Notes under the pieces: model-generated | Told to the model about the DNA's origin: nothing | The model's database searches: none | What the model saw: only the letters and a program-made list of their open reading frames with translations | Assembly (NCBI RefSeq): GCF_001748365.1 | Contig: NZ_BDHH01000010.1 | Coordinates: forward strand, 62,001 to 126,000 | Length of the DNA stretch: 64,000 nt | Reading direction: 5' to 3' | From: Fusibacter sp. 3D3 | Lineage (GTDB): Bacteria; Bacillota; Clostridia; Peptostreptococcales; Acidaminobacteraceae | In this document: piece after piece, positions 53,306-60,399 of the stretch | How the letters are laid out: each line of letters starts with the position of its first letter | Position numbering within the stretch: position 1 is the stretch's first letter | Made by a program: the position numbers and the translations under genes

Positions 53306-53978
53306 CTTTAAATAAATAACCTACCCCTCTAACGGTGTGAATGAATTTCGTCTTAAACTGATCGTCAATTTTACTTCTTAAATAACGAATATACACATCG
53401 ACGATTTTTGTCTCTCCAAAATAATCATAGCCCCAAACTTTATCGAGTATTTGCTCTCTGGAAAGGGCTATATTTCTATTTTCAGCAAGATAATGCAACA
53501 AATCAAACTCCGTTTTTGTAAGTTCGATGGTTTTTTCGCTGTATGAAGCGGTATATTGATTATAATCGATTTTAAGATTACCTGAGACAAAAGTATTCGG
53601 TGGAACAGCGTTCAAAGCAGGTGCTTTTCTAAAAATTCTTCTGATGCGGGCAAGCAGTTCTTCTATTGCAAAAGGTTTGGTCATATAATCGTCAGCTCCA
53701 AAATCAAGCCCCATCACCTTATCCATTGTGTCATCTTTGGCGGTGAGCATGATAATGGGAATTTCAGAGTTGAGTCTAATGCGTCTACAGACTTCCATGC
53801 CATTGAGCCCCGGTAACATAATGTCGAGCACAATGAGGTCAAATGAATCCTCAAGCGCACGTTCTAATCCAGTTCGGCCATCATGAACCGTTTGAACTTC
53901 AAAGCCTTCATGTTGCAATTCTAATTCTATAAATCTTGCGATTTTAACATCGTCTTCAACAACGAGTATTTTTTGCAT
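53289..53978 (-). CDS. OmpR/PhoB-family response regulator
   Basis: 229 aa. Receiver (1-118): EDD at 8-10, D52 in LIVLDIMLPGLNG, Thr in MLTAKDD and Lys in YMTKPFAIEELL. Winged helix (~128-225): TIELTKTEFDLLHYLAENRN and VDVYIRYLRSKID. It is the first gene of the operon and overlaps the kinase gene start, the reverse of the order in the 12.5-14.7 kb pair. Closest in layout to ArlR/CssR-type regulators; targets unknown. GGAGGAAAAAA lies upstream of the ATG. Confidence 0.95.
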   Translation of the reverse strand: MQKILVVEDDVKIARFIELELQHEGFEVQTVHDGRTGLERALEDSFDLIVLDIMLPGLNGMEVCRRIRLNSEIPIIMLTAKDDTMDKVMGLDFGADDYMTKPFAIEELLARIRRIFRKAPALNAVPPNTFVSGNLKIDYNQYTASYSEKTIELTKTEFDLLHYLAENRNIALSREQILDKVWGYDYFGETKIVDVYIRYLRSKIDDQFKTKFIHTVRGVGYLFKDEDHK

Positions 53979-54080
53979 ATTTTTTCCTCCCTAATTTATG
54001 TAAAGCAGAGTCACTTTGTTTTAATATAGCATTATTCAGACTAGATTAAAAGGGGGAGGGCTTTGAATCTTGCTGTTTAT

Positions 54081-54154
54081 AATCATATTTGAGCCATCTT
54101 CGATGTCTCAAATCGATTTTCGCTGACACCTTTCGGCTCAAATCTTATGATCTA
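54081..54154 (-). repeat. R3 repeat, copy a
   Basis: A 74-bp element with ends AATCATATTTGAG and CTCAAATCTTATGATCTA. It is the reverse complement of most of 60087-60192 but lacks a ~31-bp internal segment. The internal GAG-CATC..GATG-CTC hairpin has one mismatch here. It lies between the response regulator and the DUF4342 terminator. Confidence 0.75.
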
Positions 54155-54201
54155 CAATAAAATCCCAGTTCATAAGAGTGTCAACTCATAAGAACTGGGA
54201 T
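54155..54201 (-). terminator. terminator of the DUF4342 unit
   Basis: Minus strand stem ATCCCAGTTC / GAACTGGGAT followed by TTTTATTG. Confidence 0.72.
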
Positions 54202-54230
54202 CAACGCTTCATTATAAAGAGAGTGTGTTT

Positions 54231-54734
54231 TTAAGAACGTCTGTCCTCAGGCTCTTTTTCCACAACAGTTTCTTCATCGAATTTGAAAGCATCTTCAACT
54301 TTAACCTTGCTGCCTTTTGGGTCGAGAATGACGATTTTGTAGCCAAATACGTAAGGTAAAACCAAGAGAATGAGTGAGATTGGTAAAGTCAACAGAATGA
54401 TAATAGCGGCAACTGTTAATGGAATATCTAATACTTTTTTACCTTTTTTACCGATTACAAAACTTGTTTTGTGCATTTTATCAAAGAACTTTTTCATATC
54501 CTCGAAAAAATCATTTTGAGGTCTCTGATGACATTGCTGTCTATGATGTCTATACTCTTGTCTTAGATCTCTATTGCCATTTGAATTTTTTGGACCTGTT
54601 TTATGGGCATCTTCTAGGTGAATCAGGGCTTCAACCATATCTCCATCAAATTTTTCAAGTGCCTCTTTAGCTTCTTTATAGCTTATGTTTGCTCTTTCCA
54701 TGAGCATATCAATTTTTTCTAAACTTACTGACAT
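54231..54734 (-). CDS. DUF4342-type protein with UBA-like N-terminus (paralogue 1)
   Basis: 167 aa. Residues 1-42 (ERANISYKEAKEALEKFDGD) form a three-helix UBA/TS-N-like unit. A basic linker (~45-80) rich in Arg, His and Gln follows. Residues ~95-145 hold the DUF4342 region with a hydrophobic hairpin (TVAAIIILLTLPISLILLVLPYVFGYKIVIL, in part). Function unknown; it probably sits at the membrane. The paralogue at 54849-55355 shares the same layout. AAGGAGGCG precedes the ATG. Confidence 0.75.
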   Translation of the reverse strand: MSVSLEKIDMLMERANISYKEAKEALEKFDGDMVEALIHLEDAHKTGPKNSNGNRDLRQEYRHHRQQCHQRPQNDFFEDMKKFFDKMHKTSFVIGKKGKKVLDIPLTVAAIIILLTLPISLILLVLPYVFGYKIVILDPKGSKVKVEDAFKFDEETVVEKEPEDRRS

Positions 54735-54848
54735 AATAACGCCTCCTTAGGTGTTTTCGTATGAGTTACATTATAGTGCTTAATCCTTAATGATGTACCA
54801 AATTTCGGTTAGAATTTGGATAGAATTCTCATGGGTCTCAAAAGGGTT

Positions 54849-55355
54849 TTATTCATTTTCCTCAAATTGAGATTTGATAATTTTACCGATATTTTTATCT
54901 TTCTTACCACTGGTTTTTAGCAGAACATTAAAACCGAGAAAGAATGGCAAAGCCAATGCGAGTAATGAAAATGGTAAAGTGAACCAAGCCACTAAAATCA
55001 CAATGATGAGCGGTAATTCTAAATAAATTTTAGAATCCTTCTGCCATGCAATTTTCATGTTAAGCAATTTTTTAAAGATCTTTTTAGCGGTTGCACCCAA
55101 AAAACGCATTTGTGTTTTAAAAGCTTCGGATTTCCATTCAAGTTTAATTTCAGCTTCTTTATCGGATTTGGACTTTGAATTTGGAGTCTCGGCATTCGAG
55201 TTTTTGGCAGTTTCGGATTTGGAGTTCTGAGCTTCAATTAGGATAATGGCTTCTATCACATCGCCGTTTGAGGCTTGTAGTGCATCACTTGCTTCTTTGT
55301 AAGAGCAATGTGTGCGGTTGATAATTTGATCAATTTGATCTAAAGTGTTTGACAT
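54849..55355 (-). CDS. DUF4342-type protein with UBA-like N-terminus (paralogue 2)
   Basis: 168 aa. Same order as its neighbour: UBA-like unit (INRTHCSYKEASDALQASNGD), a Ser/Asn/Lys-rich linker (KSETAKNSNAETPNSKSKS), then a DUF4342-like segment with two hydrophobic stretches (LPLIIVILVAWFTLPFSLLAL). It lies 114 bp upstream of paralogue 1 on the same strand, so a tandem duplication with divergence is likely. AAGGAGGTCC precedes the ATG. Confidence 0.72.
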   Translation of the reverse strand: MSNTLDQIDQIINRTHCSYKEASDALQASNGDVIEAIILIEAQNSKSETAKNSNAETPNSKSKSDKEAEIKLEWKSEAFKTQMRFLGATAKKIFKKLLNMKIAWQKDSKIYLELPLIIVILVAWFTLPFSLLALALPFFLGFNVLLKTSGKKDKNIGKIIKSQFEENE

Positions 55356-55469
55356 TTGAGGACCTCCTTTGTCAACTTTCTAACTTAATTATAGGAAACT
55401 TGTATTAATATAAAACCAAGAGAAGGTTAGAAAATAGGAAGAATTCCATGAAATTTTTCACACCAGAGG

Positions 55470-55498
55470 TTTACAAGATCCAATAAATATTGTATTAT
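55470..55498 (+). promoter_or_regulatory. promoter of psuK-psuG
   Basis: TTTACA (55470-55475), 17-bp spacer, TATTAT (55493-55498). Confidence 0.55.
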
Positions 55499-55544
55499 AA
55501 ACATATGCTTATAAAACAAACTATAGTTTACACAAGGAGGTATT

Positions 55545-56621
55545 GTGACAGATCGTGAACAAGAAATTCTTGAAATTATAAAAGAAAATCCAATGATATC
55601 ACAGGAATCACTCGCTCAAATTCTCAGTATTCAGCGTTCTTCTGTGGCGGTTCATATTTCTAATCTCATCAAAAAGGGCAAGATCAAAGGAAAAGGTTAT
55701 ATTGTATCTGAAGAACCCTATGTGGTGGTGGTGGGCGGTTGTAACATGGATATTTCAGGTCGCCCAACGCATAAGATGATTCTCCATGACTCCAATATCG
55801 GACAAGTTCAAACTTCCACAGGGGGCGTTGGTAGAAATATTGCAGAGAATTTATCACGGCTAGGCGTATCGGTTAAAATGATATCTGCTGTCGGCAATGA
55901 TGAATTTGGTTCTGTAATCTTATCCGAGCTGAACACACTAAAAGTGGATACCAATGGTATTATGGTACATCAAAGTCAACCGACATCGACCTATTTAGCG
56001 GTTTCAGATGAAACGGGTGATATGCATGTGGCGATTTCTCAAATGAACATTGTAGATGAAATCTCGGTGGCCTATATTAATGAATTTCACCATGTGATTG
56101 AAAATGCAGGGTGCCTTGTGATGGACACCAACTTAAAAGAAGATGTTCTACAATTTATACTCAATAAATATGCTCATAAAAAAATATTTGTGGACACCGT
56201 GTCCACGGCTAAAGCGATTAAAGTAAAAGGATTGCTCGATAAGATTTATTTTTTAAAGCCCAACTTGCTAGAAGCTGAATTGCTTTCAGGTTATCCGTTA
56301 GAACAGTCAGACCTCTCGTTATTCTTAAAGACATTGCCTGTAAAAAAAGTAGCCATAAGTCTTGGCGAACAAGGTGTTTTGGGAAGGGATGAGGTTGAAA
56401 TTGTGAAGATAGCCACCCCGAAGACAAAGATCGTCAATACAACAGGTGCAGGAGATGCGTTCATGGCAGGGATGGTTTTCTCTGAAATTAAGCAGCTCCC
56501 CTTTCAAGAAGCGCTTAGATTTGCCATGAGTTGTGCGACACATAATATAGAGCAAACAGAAACCGTTTCAAAATCACTTAATGAATCTATTATAATGAAC
56601 CTTATTAAAGAAAGGATGTAA
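55545..56621 (+). CDS. psuK: pseudouridine kinase with N-terminal helix-turn-helix (PfkB family)
   Basis: 358 aa. Residues 1-55 form a winged HTH ([32 protein letters not shown]). The rest is a PfkB ribokinase fold: [31 protein letters not shown] and the catalytic anion hole [13 protein letters not shown]. Its partner psuG follows after 4 bp, so the substrate is most likely pseudouridine, phosphorylated to its 5' monophosphate. The HTH suggests it also controls its own operon. Start is GTG with AGGAGG 4 nt upstream. Confidence 0.9.
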   Translation: MTDREQEILEIIKENPMISQESLAQILSIQRSSVAVHISNLIKKGKIKGKGYIVSEEPYVVVVGGCNMDISGRPTHKMILHDSNIGQVQTSTGGVGRNIAENLSRLGVSVKMISAVGNDEFGSVILSELNTLKVDTNGIMVHQSQPTSTYLAVSDETGDMHVAISQMNIVDEISVAYINEFHHVIENAGCLVMDTNLKEDVLQFILNKYAHKKIFVDTVSTAKAIKVKGLLDKIYFLKPNLLEAELLSGYPLEQSDLSLFLKTLPVKKVAISLGEQGVLGRDEVEIVKIATPKTKIVNTTGAGDAFMAGMVFSEIKQLPFQEALRFAMSCATHNIEQTETVSKSLNESIIMNLIKERM

Positions 56622-56625
56622 AAAC

Positions 56626-57546
56626 ATGTTTGATAACAAAATAGATATTCACCCAGAGGTTGCTAGAGCACTTTCAGAAGGAAAACCAGTGGTCGCACTG
56701 GAATCTACGATTATATCCCATGGCATGCCATATCCTCAAAATGTGGAAACCGCACGTGAAGTGGAAAACATCATTCGCGCAAAAGGGGTGGTTCCCGCAA
56801 CCATCGCGATCCTCAAAGGGCGTATTAAAGTAGGGCTAACGGATGAAGAACTTGAATACTTAGGGCATACAAAAGGGGTTGCAAAAGTTTCCAGAAGAGA
56901 CATGCCCTTTATAGTTGCTATGGGAAGAGATGGTGCGACAACAGTTGCTGCAACTATGATCTGTGCAGATTTAGCCGGTATCAAAATATTTGTAACAGGG
57001 GGCATCGGTGGTGTGCATCGTAATGCACAAGAAACCTTTGATATTTCAGCAGATTTAACAGAACTGGGTCAAACCAGTGTCGCTGTTATTTGTGCTGGGG
57101 CCAAATCAATCTTAGATATTGGGTTGACATTAGAGCATCTTGAAACATTAGGGGTACCTGTTATAGGCTATCAAACAGAAGAATTGCCTGCATTTTATAC
57201 CCGAAAAAGCGGTTTTAATGTGGATTATAGAATTGATGATGCGAAAACAATTGCAGAATCCCTTCACGCAAAATGGACGATGGGTTTAAAAGGTGGCGTA
57301 GTGATTGCAAATCCGATTCCAGAAGTCTATCAAATGGATTTTGATGTCATTACAAATGCCATTGAAACGGCGTTAAGAGAAGCAGATGCAAATGGCGTTA
57401 AAGGTAAGGAAACAACCCCTTTCTTACTGGCGAAGGTGAAAGAATTGACTGGAGGGGATTCCCTCGACGCCAACATTCAACTGGTCTACAATAACGCAAG
57501 AATAGGTGCTGAAATTGCATTTGAATATTCAAAATTACATGGTTAA
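56626..57546 (+). CDS. psuG: pseudouridine-5'-phosphate glycosidase
   Basis: 306 aa, normal length. Blocks [83 protein letters not shown]-type and [24 protein letters not shown] are hallmarks. It splits pseudouridine 5'-phosphate into uracil and ribose 5-phosphate, completing RNA-derived pseudouridine salvage with psuK. AAAGGATG precedes the ATG. A strong terminator follows. Confidence 0.96.
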   Translation: MFDNKIDIHPEVARALSEGKPVVALESTIISHGMPYPQNVETAREVENIIRAKGVVPATIAILKGRIKVGLTDEELEYLGHTKGVAKVSRRDMPFIVAMGRDGATTVAATMICADLAGIKIFVTGGIGGVHRNAQETFDISADLTELGQTSVAVICAGAKSILDIGLTLEHLETLGVPVIGYQTEELPAFYTRKSGFNVDYRIDDAKTIAESLHAKWTMGLKGGVVIANPIPEVYQMDFDVITNAIETALREADANGVKGKETTPFLLAKVKELTGGDSLDANIQLVYNNARIGAEIAFEYSKLHG

Positions 57547-57562
57547 TTATAGTTGATAAGCC

Positions 57563-57606
57563 TAAAAAGCGCTTTTCAGATTTGATCTGAAAGGCGCTTT
57601 TTTTAA
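57563..57606 (+). terminator. intrinsic terminator after psuG
   Basis: Stem AAAAAGCGCTTTTCAGAT / ATCTGAAAGGCGCTTTTT with a T run. Confidence 0.9.
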
Positions 57607-57610
57607 GATA

Positions 57611-57712
57611 AATCATTAGTTCTCGTCCAGCAAAGAGCAGGAGTGTTCAACCTGCGCTTTGCGGTTAGACGAGAACGTGTCGGGTAAAACGAAGTTTTAG
57701 CAGACAATGATT
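57611..57712 (+). repeat. R1 structured intergenic repeat, copy b
   Basis: 102 bp, same length and orientation as the copy at 3665-3766. Relative to that copy the outer stem is GTTCTCGTC/GACGAGAAC and the next is GCAAAG/CTTTGC, so the changed bases still pair. The loop core (TGTTCAACCTGC) and CGGTTAGACGA are conserved. The second hairpin keeps TAAAA/TTTTA with C-G closing the GAA loop where the other copy has T-G. Between the psuG terminator and the bioY promoter. Confidence 0.8.
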
Positions 57713-57765
57713 ATTCATTAGTTCTTGTCCAGCAAAGAGCAGGAGTGTTTAACCTGACAATGATT
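57713..57765 (+). repeat. R1 repeat, internally deleted copy c
   Basis: 53 bp. It has the 5' 45 bases of R1 (with GTTCTTGTCCAGCAAAGAGC) joined directly to the 3' end (ACAATGATT), losing both 3' stem arms. It is in direct tandem with copy b. The deletion junction falls at a short CTG/CAG-ACA microhomology. Confidence 0.7.
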
Positions 57766-57776
57766 AAACCGTATGA

Positions 57777-57829
57777 TTGTCAACTTGAAATTCAAATAGG
57801 TTGACAAACGTGCGATTATCCTTTACAAT
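57777..57829 (+). promoter_or_regulatory. bioYB promoter with BirA-type operator
   Basis: TTGTCAAC (57777-57784), 15 bp, GTTGACAA (57800-57807): the BirA operator pattern. Its right arm contains the -35 TTGACA (57801-57806), 17 bp before TACAAT (57824-57829). BirA bound to biotinyl-AMP would block the promoter. A further half site TTGTCAAC lies at 57952-57959 just before the bioY RBS. Confidence 0.78.
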
Positions 57830-57848
57830 CATTTTAGCATTAGAATCC

Positions 57849-57906
57849 CTTTCAGTGCCACTCTATAAGCACATCGACTAGATTCGCGCTTATAAATAGC
57901 TGAAAG
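57849..57906 (+). promoter_or_regulatory. structured 5' leader of bioY
   Basis: Nested hairpin CTTTCAG (57849-57855)/CTGAAAG (57900-57906) enclosing ATAAGC/GCTTAT, inside a leader of about 145 nt. No terminator or RBS masking is visible. Could be a stability element or an uncharacterised RNA regulator. Confidence 0.35.
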
Positions 57907-57980
57907 CATTTAAGTGGATGAGTTGCGTAAAGTCAATTTAATCTCCATGGATTGTCAACTAAATTAAGGTGAGGGATAAT

Positions 57981-58550
57981 ATGAAAACGAGAGATATGAT
58001 TTTAATTTCTTTATTTGCAGCTTTAACTGCAATTGGTGCTTTTTTAAAAATTAATATTGGTGCAGTACCGTTTACCTTTCAATTTTTCTTCTGTGCCTAT
58101 GCGGGTGTTTTTTTAGGCTCAAAAAAGGGCGGGTTATCACAGATCATCTATATCGTCATGGGGTTGATTGGAATTCCAATCTTTGCAAATGGGGGTGGCA
58201 TTACTTATATTTTCAATCCGACATTTGGGTACTTGATTGGTTACTTTGTCTGTACTTTCACGATTGGCTATATAACTGAACGGATGACAAAGATTACCTT
58301 TCCAAAGATATTAGGGGCTGTTCTTTTGGGGCTATTCTTTACTTATCTCATTGGAGTGCCTTATCTTTACATGATTATCAAGCTTTATCTTGGGAAGGGT
58401 GATTATACAGTTTACAGTGCGCTTGCAGCAGGATTTTTACCTTTTATCATACCCGATGTGATCAAGTCTGTGATCATAGCATCTTCTTCTTTATTGGTAT
58501 TGCCAAGACTTAGACAGGCAGGTTACACAGCGCATGTCGAAAAGGCATAA
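57981..58550 (+). CDS. bioY: BioY, biotin ECF transporter substrate-binding component
   Basis: 189 aa, six TMs. The N-terminal ISLFAALTAIGAFLKI, PFTFQFFFCAYAGVFLGSKKG and the VGLIGIPIFANGGG-type segment are typical of BioY. It captures biotin at the membrane, working alone or with a shared EcfA/A'/T module not encoded here. Start: ATG 57981 after AAGGTGAGGG is preferred over GTG 57969, which lies within the RBS. bioB follows 3 bp later; both are under the BirA-type operator. Confidence 0.92.
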   Translation: MKTRDMILISLFAALTAIGAFLKINIGAVPFTFQFFFCAYAGVFLGSKKGGLSQIIYIVMGLIGIPIFANGGGITYIFNPTFGYLIGYFVCTFTIGYITERMTKITFPKILGAVLLGLFFTYLIGVPYLYMIIKLYLGKGDYTVYSALAAGFLPFIIPDVIKSVIIASSSLLVLPRLRQAGYTAHVEKA

Positions 58551-58553
58551 AAA

Positions 58554-59510
58554 ATGATAAAAAAAATAGAACGTAGAATTTTACAGGGGGATTCCATTGA
58601 CCGAAGCGAAGCTGTGTCACTTCTGGATGATGCAGTTTCACTGAGTGCTCTTATGGCATCGGCCAATAGAATAAGAATTGAACGTGCAGGCAATAAGCTG
58701 GCATTGTGCTCGATAATCAATGGCAAAAGTGGTCAGTGTTCAGAAGATTGTAAGTTCTGTGCGCAATCTGTTCACTATGAGACAGGTGTTGATACTTATG
58801 AGAAAATGTCGATTGAAAGCATTGTTGAAACTGCAAAAACACTAGAGCATGAAGGCGTGCATCGCTTTTCTATCGTAACGAGCGGCAGGGCACTGCATGA
58901 ACGCGATTTGAATTGGCTCTTAGAAGCTTATCGAATCCTTAGACAAGTAACGGCTTTAGAGCTCTGTGCTTCGCATGGCATGTTAACACCCCAGCAAGCT
59001 GAAAAACTAAAGCAAGCCGGCGTTAGCACATATCATCATAATCTTGAGACTTCAAGAGCACATTATAAAGCGGTATGTACGACACATTCATACGAAGAGC
59101 GTATTGAGACCATTAAAAGCTGTCAAAACGTGGGGTTAAAAGTGTGCTCAGGCGGTATATTTGGTATTGATGAAACCGATGAGGATCGTATTGAAATGGC
59201 TTTTGAACTCAAGAAACTGGAGATCAAGTCAGTACCCGTTAATTTCTTGATGCCAATCCCTGGAACGCCAATGGCATTAAATCAGTTGCCTTCACCAGAG
59301 TGCATTTTGAGAATGCTGGCGATTTACAGAATGATTTTACCAGAGGCTGAGATTAGATTTGCAGGCGGGAGAGCTTATTTAGGTGAACTTGCGAAAAACG
59401 GTTTTCAAGGTGGGGTCAATGGAGCGTTATCTGGAAACTATTTGACCACCGTTGGCAACACCATAGCGCAAGATATTGAACTGGTTAAATCGCTTGGCTT
59501 CTATTTATAG
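58554..59510 (+). CDS. bioB: biotin synthase BioB
   Basis: 318 aa. Radical-SAM cluster motif CSEDCKFCAQS (~62-70), GVHRFSIVTSGR, ASHGMLTPQQAEKLKQAG, YHHNLETS, CSGGIFGIDET and the C-terminal FAGGRAYLGELAKNGF. It inserts sulfur into dethiobiotin. There are no bioA/D/F genes in the window, so the cell may use imported or elsewhere-made dethiobiotin. Coupled to bioY. The last 10 bp overlap the convergent HD gene. Confidence 0.95.
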   Translation: MIKKIERRILQGDSIDRSEAVSLLDDAVSLSALMASANRIRIERAGNKLALCSIINGKSGQCSEDCKFCAQSVHYETGVDTYEKMSIESIVETAKTLEHEGVHRFSIVTSGRALHERDLNWLLEAYRILRQVTALELCASHGMLTPQQAEKLKQAGVSTYHHNLETSRAHYKAVCTTHSYEERIETIKSCQNVGLKVCSGGIFGIDETDEDRIEMAFELKKLEIKSVPVNFLMPIPGTPMALNQLPSPECILRMLAIYRMILPEAEIRFAGGRAYLGELAKNGFQGGVNGALSGNYLTTVGNTIAQDIELVKSLGFYL

Positions 59511-60037
59511 AAGACAAGTGATACATAATGATTTAACTGCTTGTATAAAGGATGATAGCTTATGGGGTGCAATCTTTCTAGAATCTCTGAGTAGTACCAC
59601 TTTTGAGCTTCAAATCCAGCATTAAAGCGATCCCAAAGGTCATCTCCTAAAACATCAAGATTACGAAAAATACTCATGATATTGGTGAGTTTATCAACAC
59701 ATACAATGAACAGCACATCAAGCGGCGCCTCTTGGATCTGAGCGAGATATTGCACTTTGCGCTCATGCCAAGTAAGACTCTTGTCATTTTCAGAACAAAA
59801 ACCAACATAAGTTCTGACAAGCTTTCCAAATTTAGCTTCGATCATATCAAGTGTCATATCCGTATCTTCCACGGTATCATGTAAAATCCCTGCACAAATG
59901 ACCTCATCGGACATCCCGTATTTTGCCAAGATCATACCCACTTCAAGAGGATGTGCCACATAGATGTCCAAATCCAACTTTCTAATTTGATTTTCATGCG
60001 CTAAGATAGCGGTGTGAATTGCATCGTATATTGTCAT
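59501..60037 (-). CDS. HD domain phosphohydrolase (SpoT/MESH1-like hydrolase domain)
   Basis: 178 aa. The HD signature is Y-VAHPLEVGMILAKYG, ICAGILHDTVEDTDMTLDMIEAKFG and VCVDKLTNIMS, matching the hydrolase domain of RelA/SpoT and its small stand-alone relatives. There is no synthetase, TGS or ACT domain. It may hydrolyse (p)ppGpp or another nucleotide (inference). The TGCGATGT loop region is intact. AGGAGG precedes the ATG. Convergent with bioB, 10 bp overlap. Confidence 0.85.
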   Translation of the reverse strand: MTIYDAIHTAILAHENQIRKLDLDIYVAHPLEVGMILAKYGMSDEVICAGILHDTVEDTDMTLDMIEAKFGKLVRTYVGFCSENDKSLTWHERKVQYLAQIQEAPLDVLFIVCVDKLTNIMSIFRNLDVLGDDLWDRFNAGFEAQKWYYSEILERLHPISYHPLYKQLNHYVSLVFYK

Positions 60038-60086
60038 AAAAACCTCCTAACGGTGATTTGTTGCCAAGTGTTCTATTCTGATTAAA

Positions 60087-60192
60087 TAGATCATAAGATT
60101 TGAGCCGAAAGACTTGAAGCGGAATGTGTGGCCGCTGAAAGGTATCAGCGAAAATCGGTTTGAGACATCGAAGATGTCTCAAATATGATTTT
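60087..60192 (+). repeat. R3 repeat, copy b
   Basis: 106 bp with ends TAGATCATAAGATTTGAG and CTCAAATATGATTTT, related to 54081-54154 in reverse. A perfect hairpin GAGACATC/GATGTCTC lies near the 3' end. Compared with copy a it carries an extra ~31 bp with its own hairpin (AGCGG/CCGCT). Between the HD gene and nrdD; the rest of 60038-60399 holds the nrdD promoter region. Confidence 0.75.
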
Positions 60193-60303
60193 AGCATAGT
60201 TTTAGCAGAATGACTATTCCCAAAATACGTGATAAGTCAAGTAAAATATAAAAAATCCATCTAAAGTCTCATTTTTAAAAAAACATCAAAAAAACGTTAA
60301 TTT

Positions 60304-60351
60304 CACCTATATATTGTGTATAATAGAGTGAGTGGACACAGCATATAGTTT
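60304..60351 (+). promoter_or_regulatory. two candidate NrdR boxes and nrdD -10
   Basis: Box 1 (60304-60319) keeps the right half TATATATTGTGT of the NrdR consensus. Box 2 (60336-60351, ACACAGCATATAGTTT) matches it at 12 of 16 positions. Their centres are 32 bp apart, three helical turns, the spacing usual for tandem NrdR sites. A TATAAT (60319-60324) lies between them, so bound NrdR would cover the promoter. Confidence 0.55.
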
Positions 60352-60399
60352 TGTAAATGTGCTCAAAACCTTAGTATTGCTTGTTAAGGGGGCGATTTT

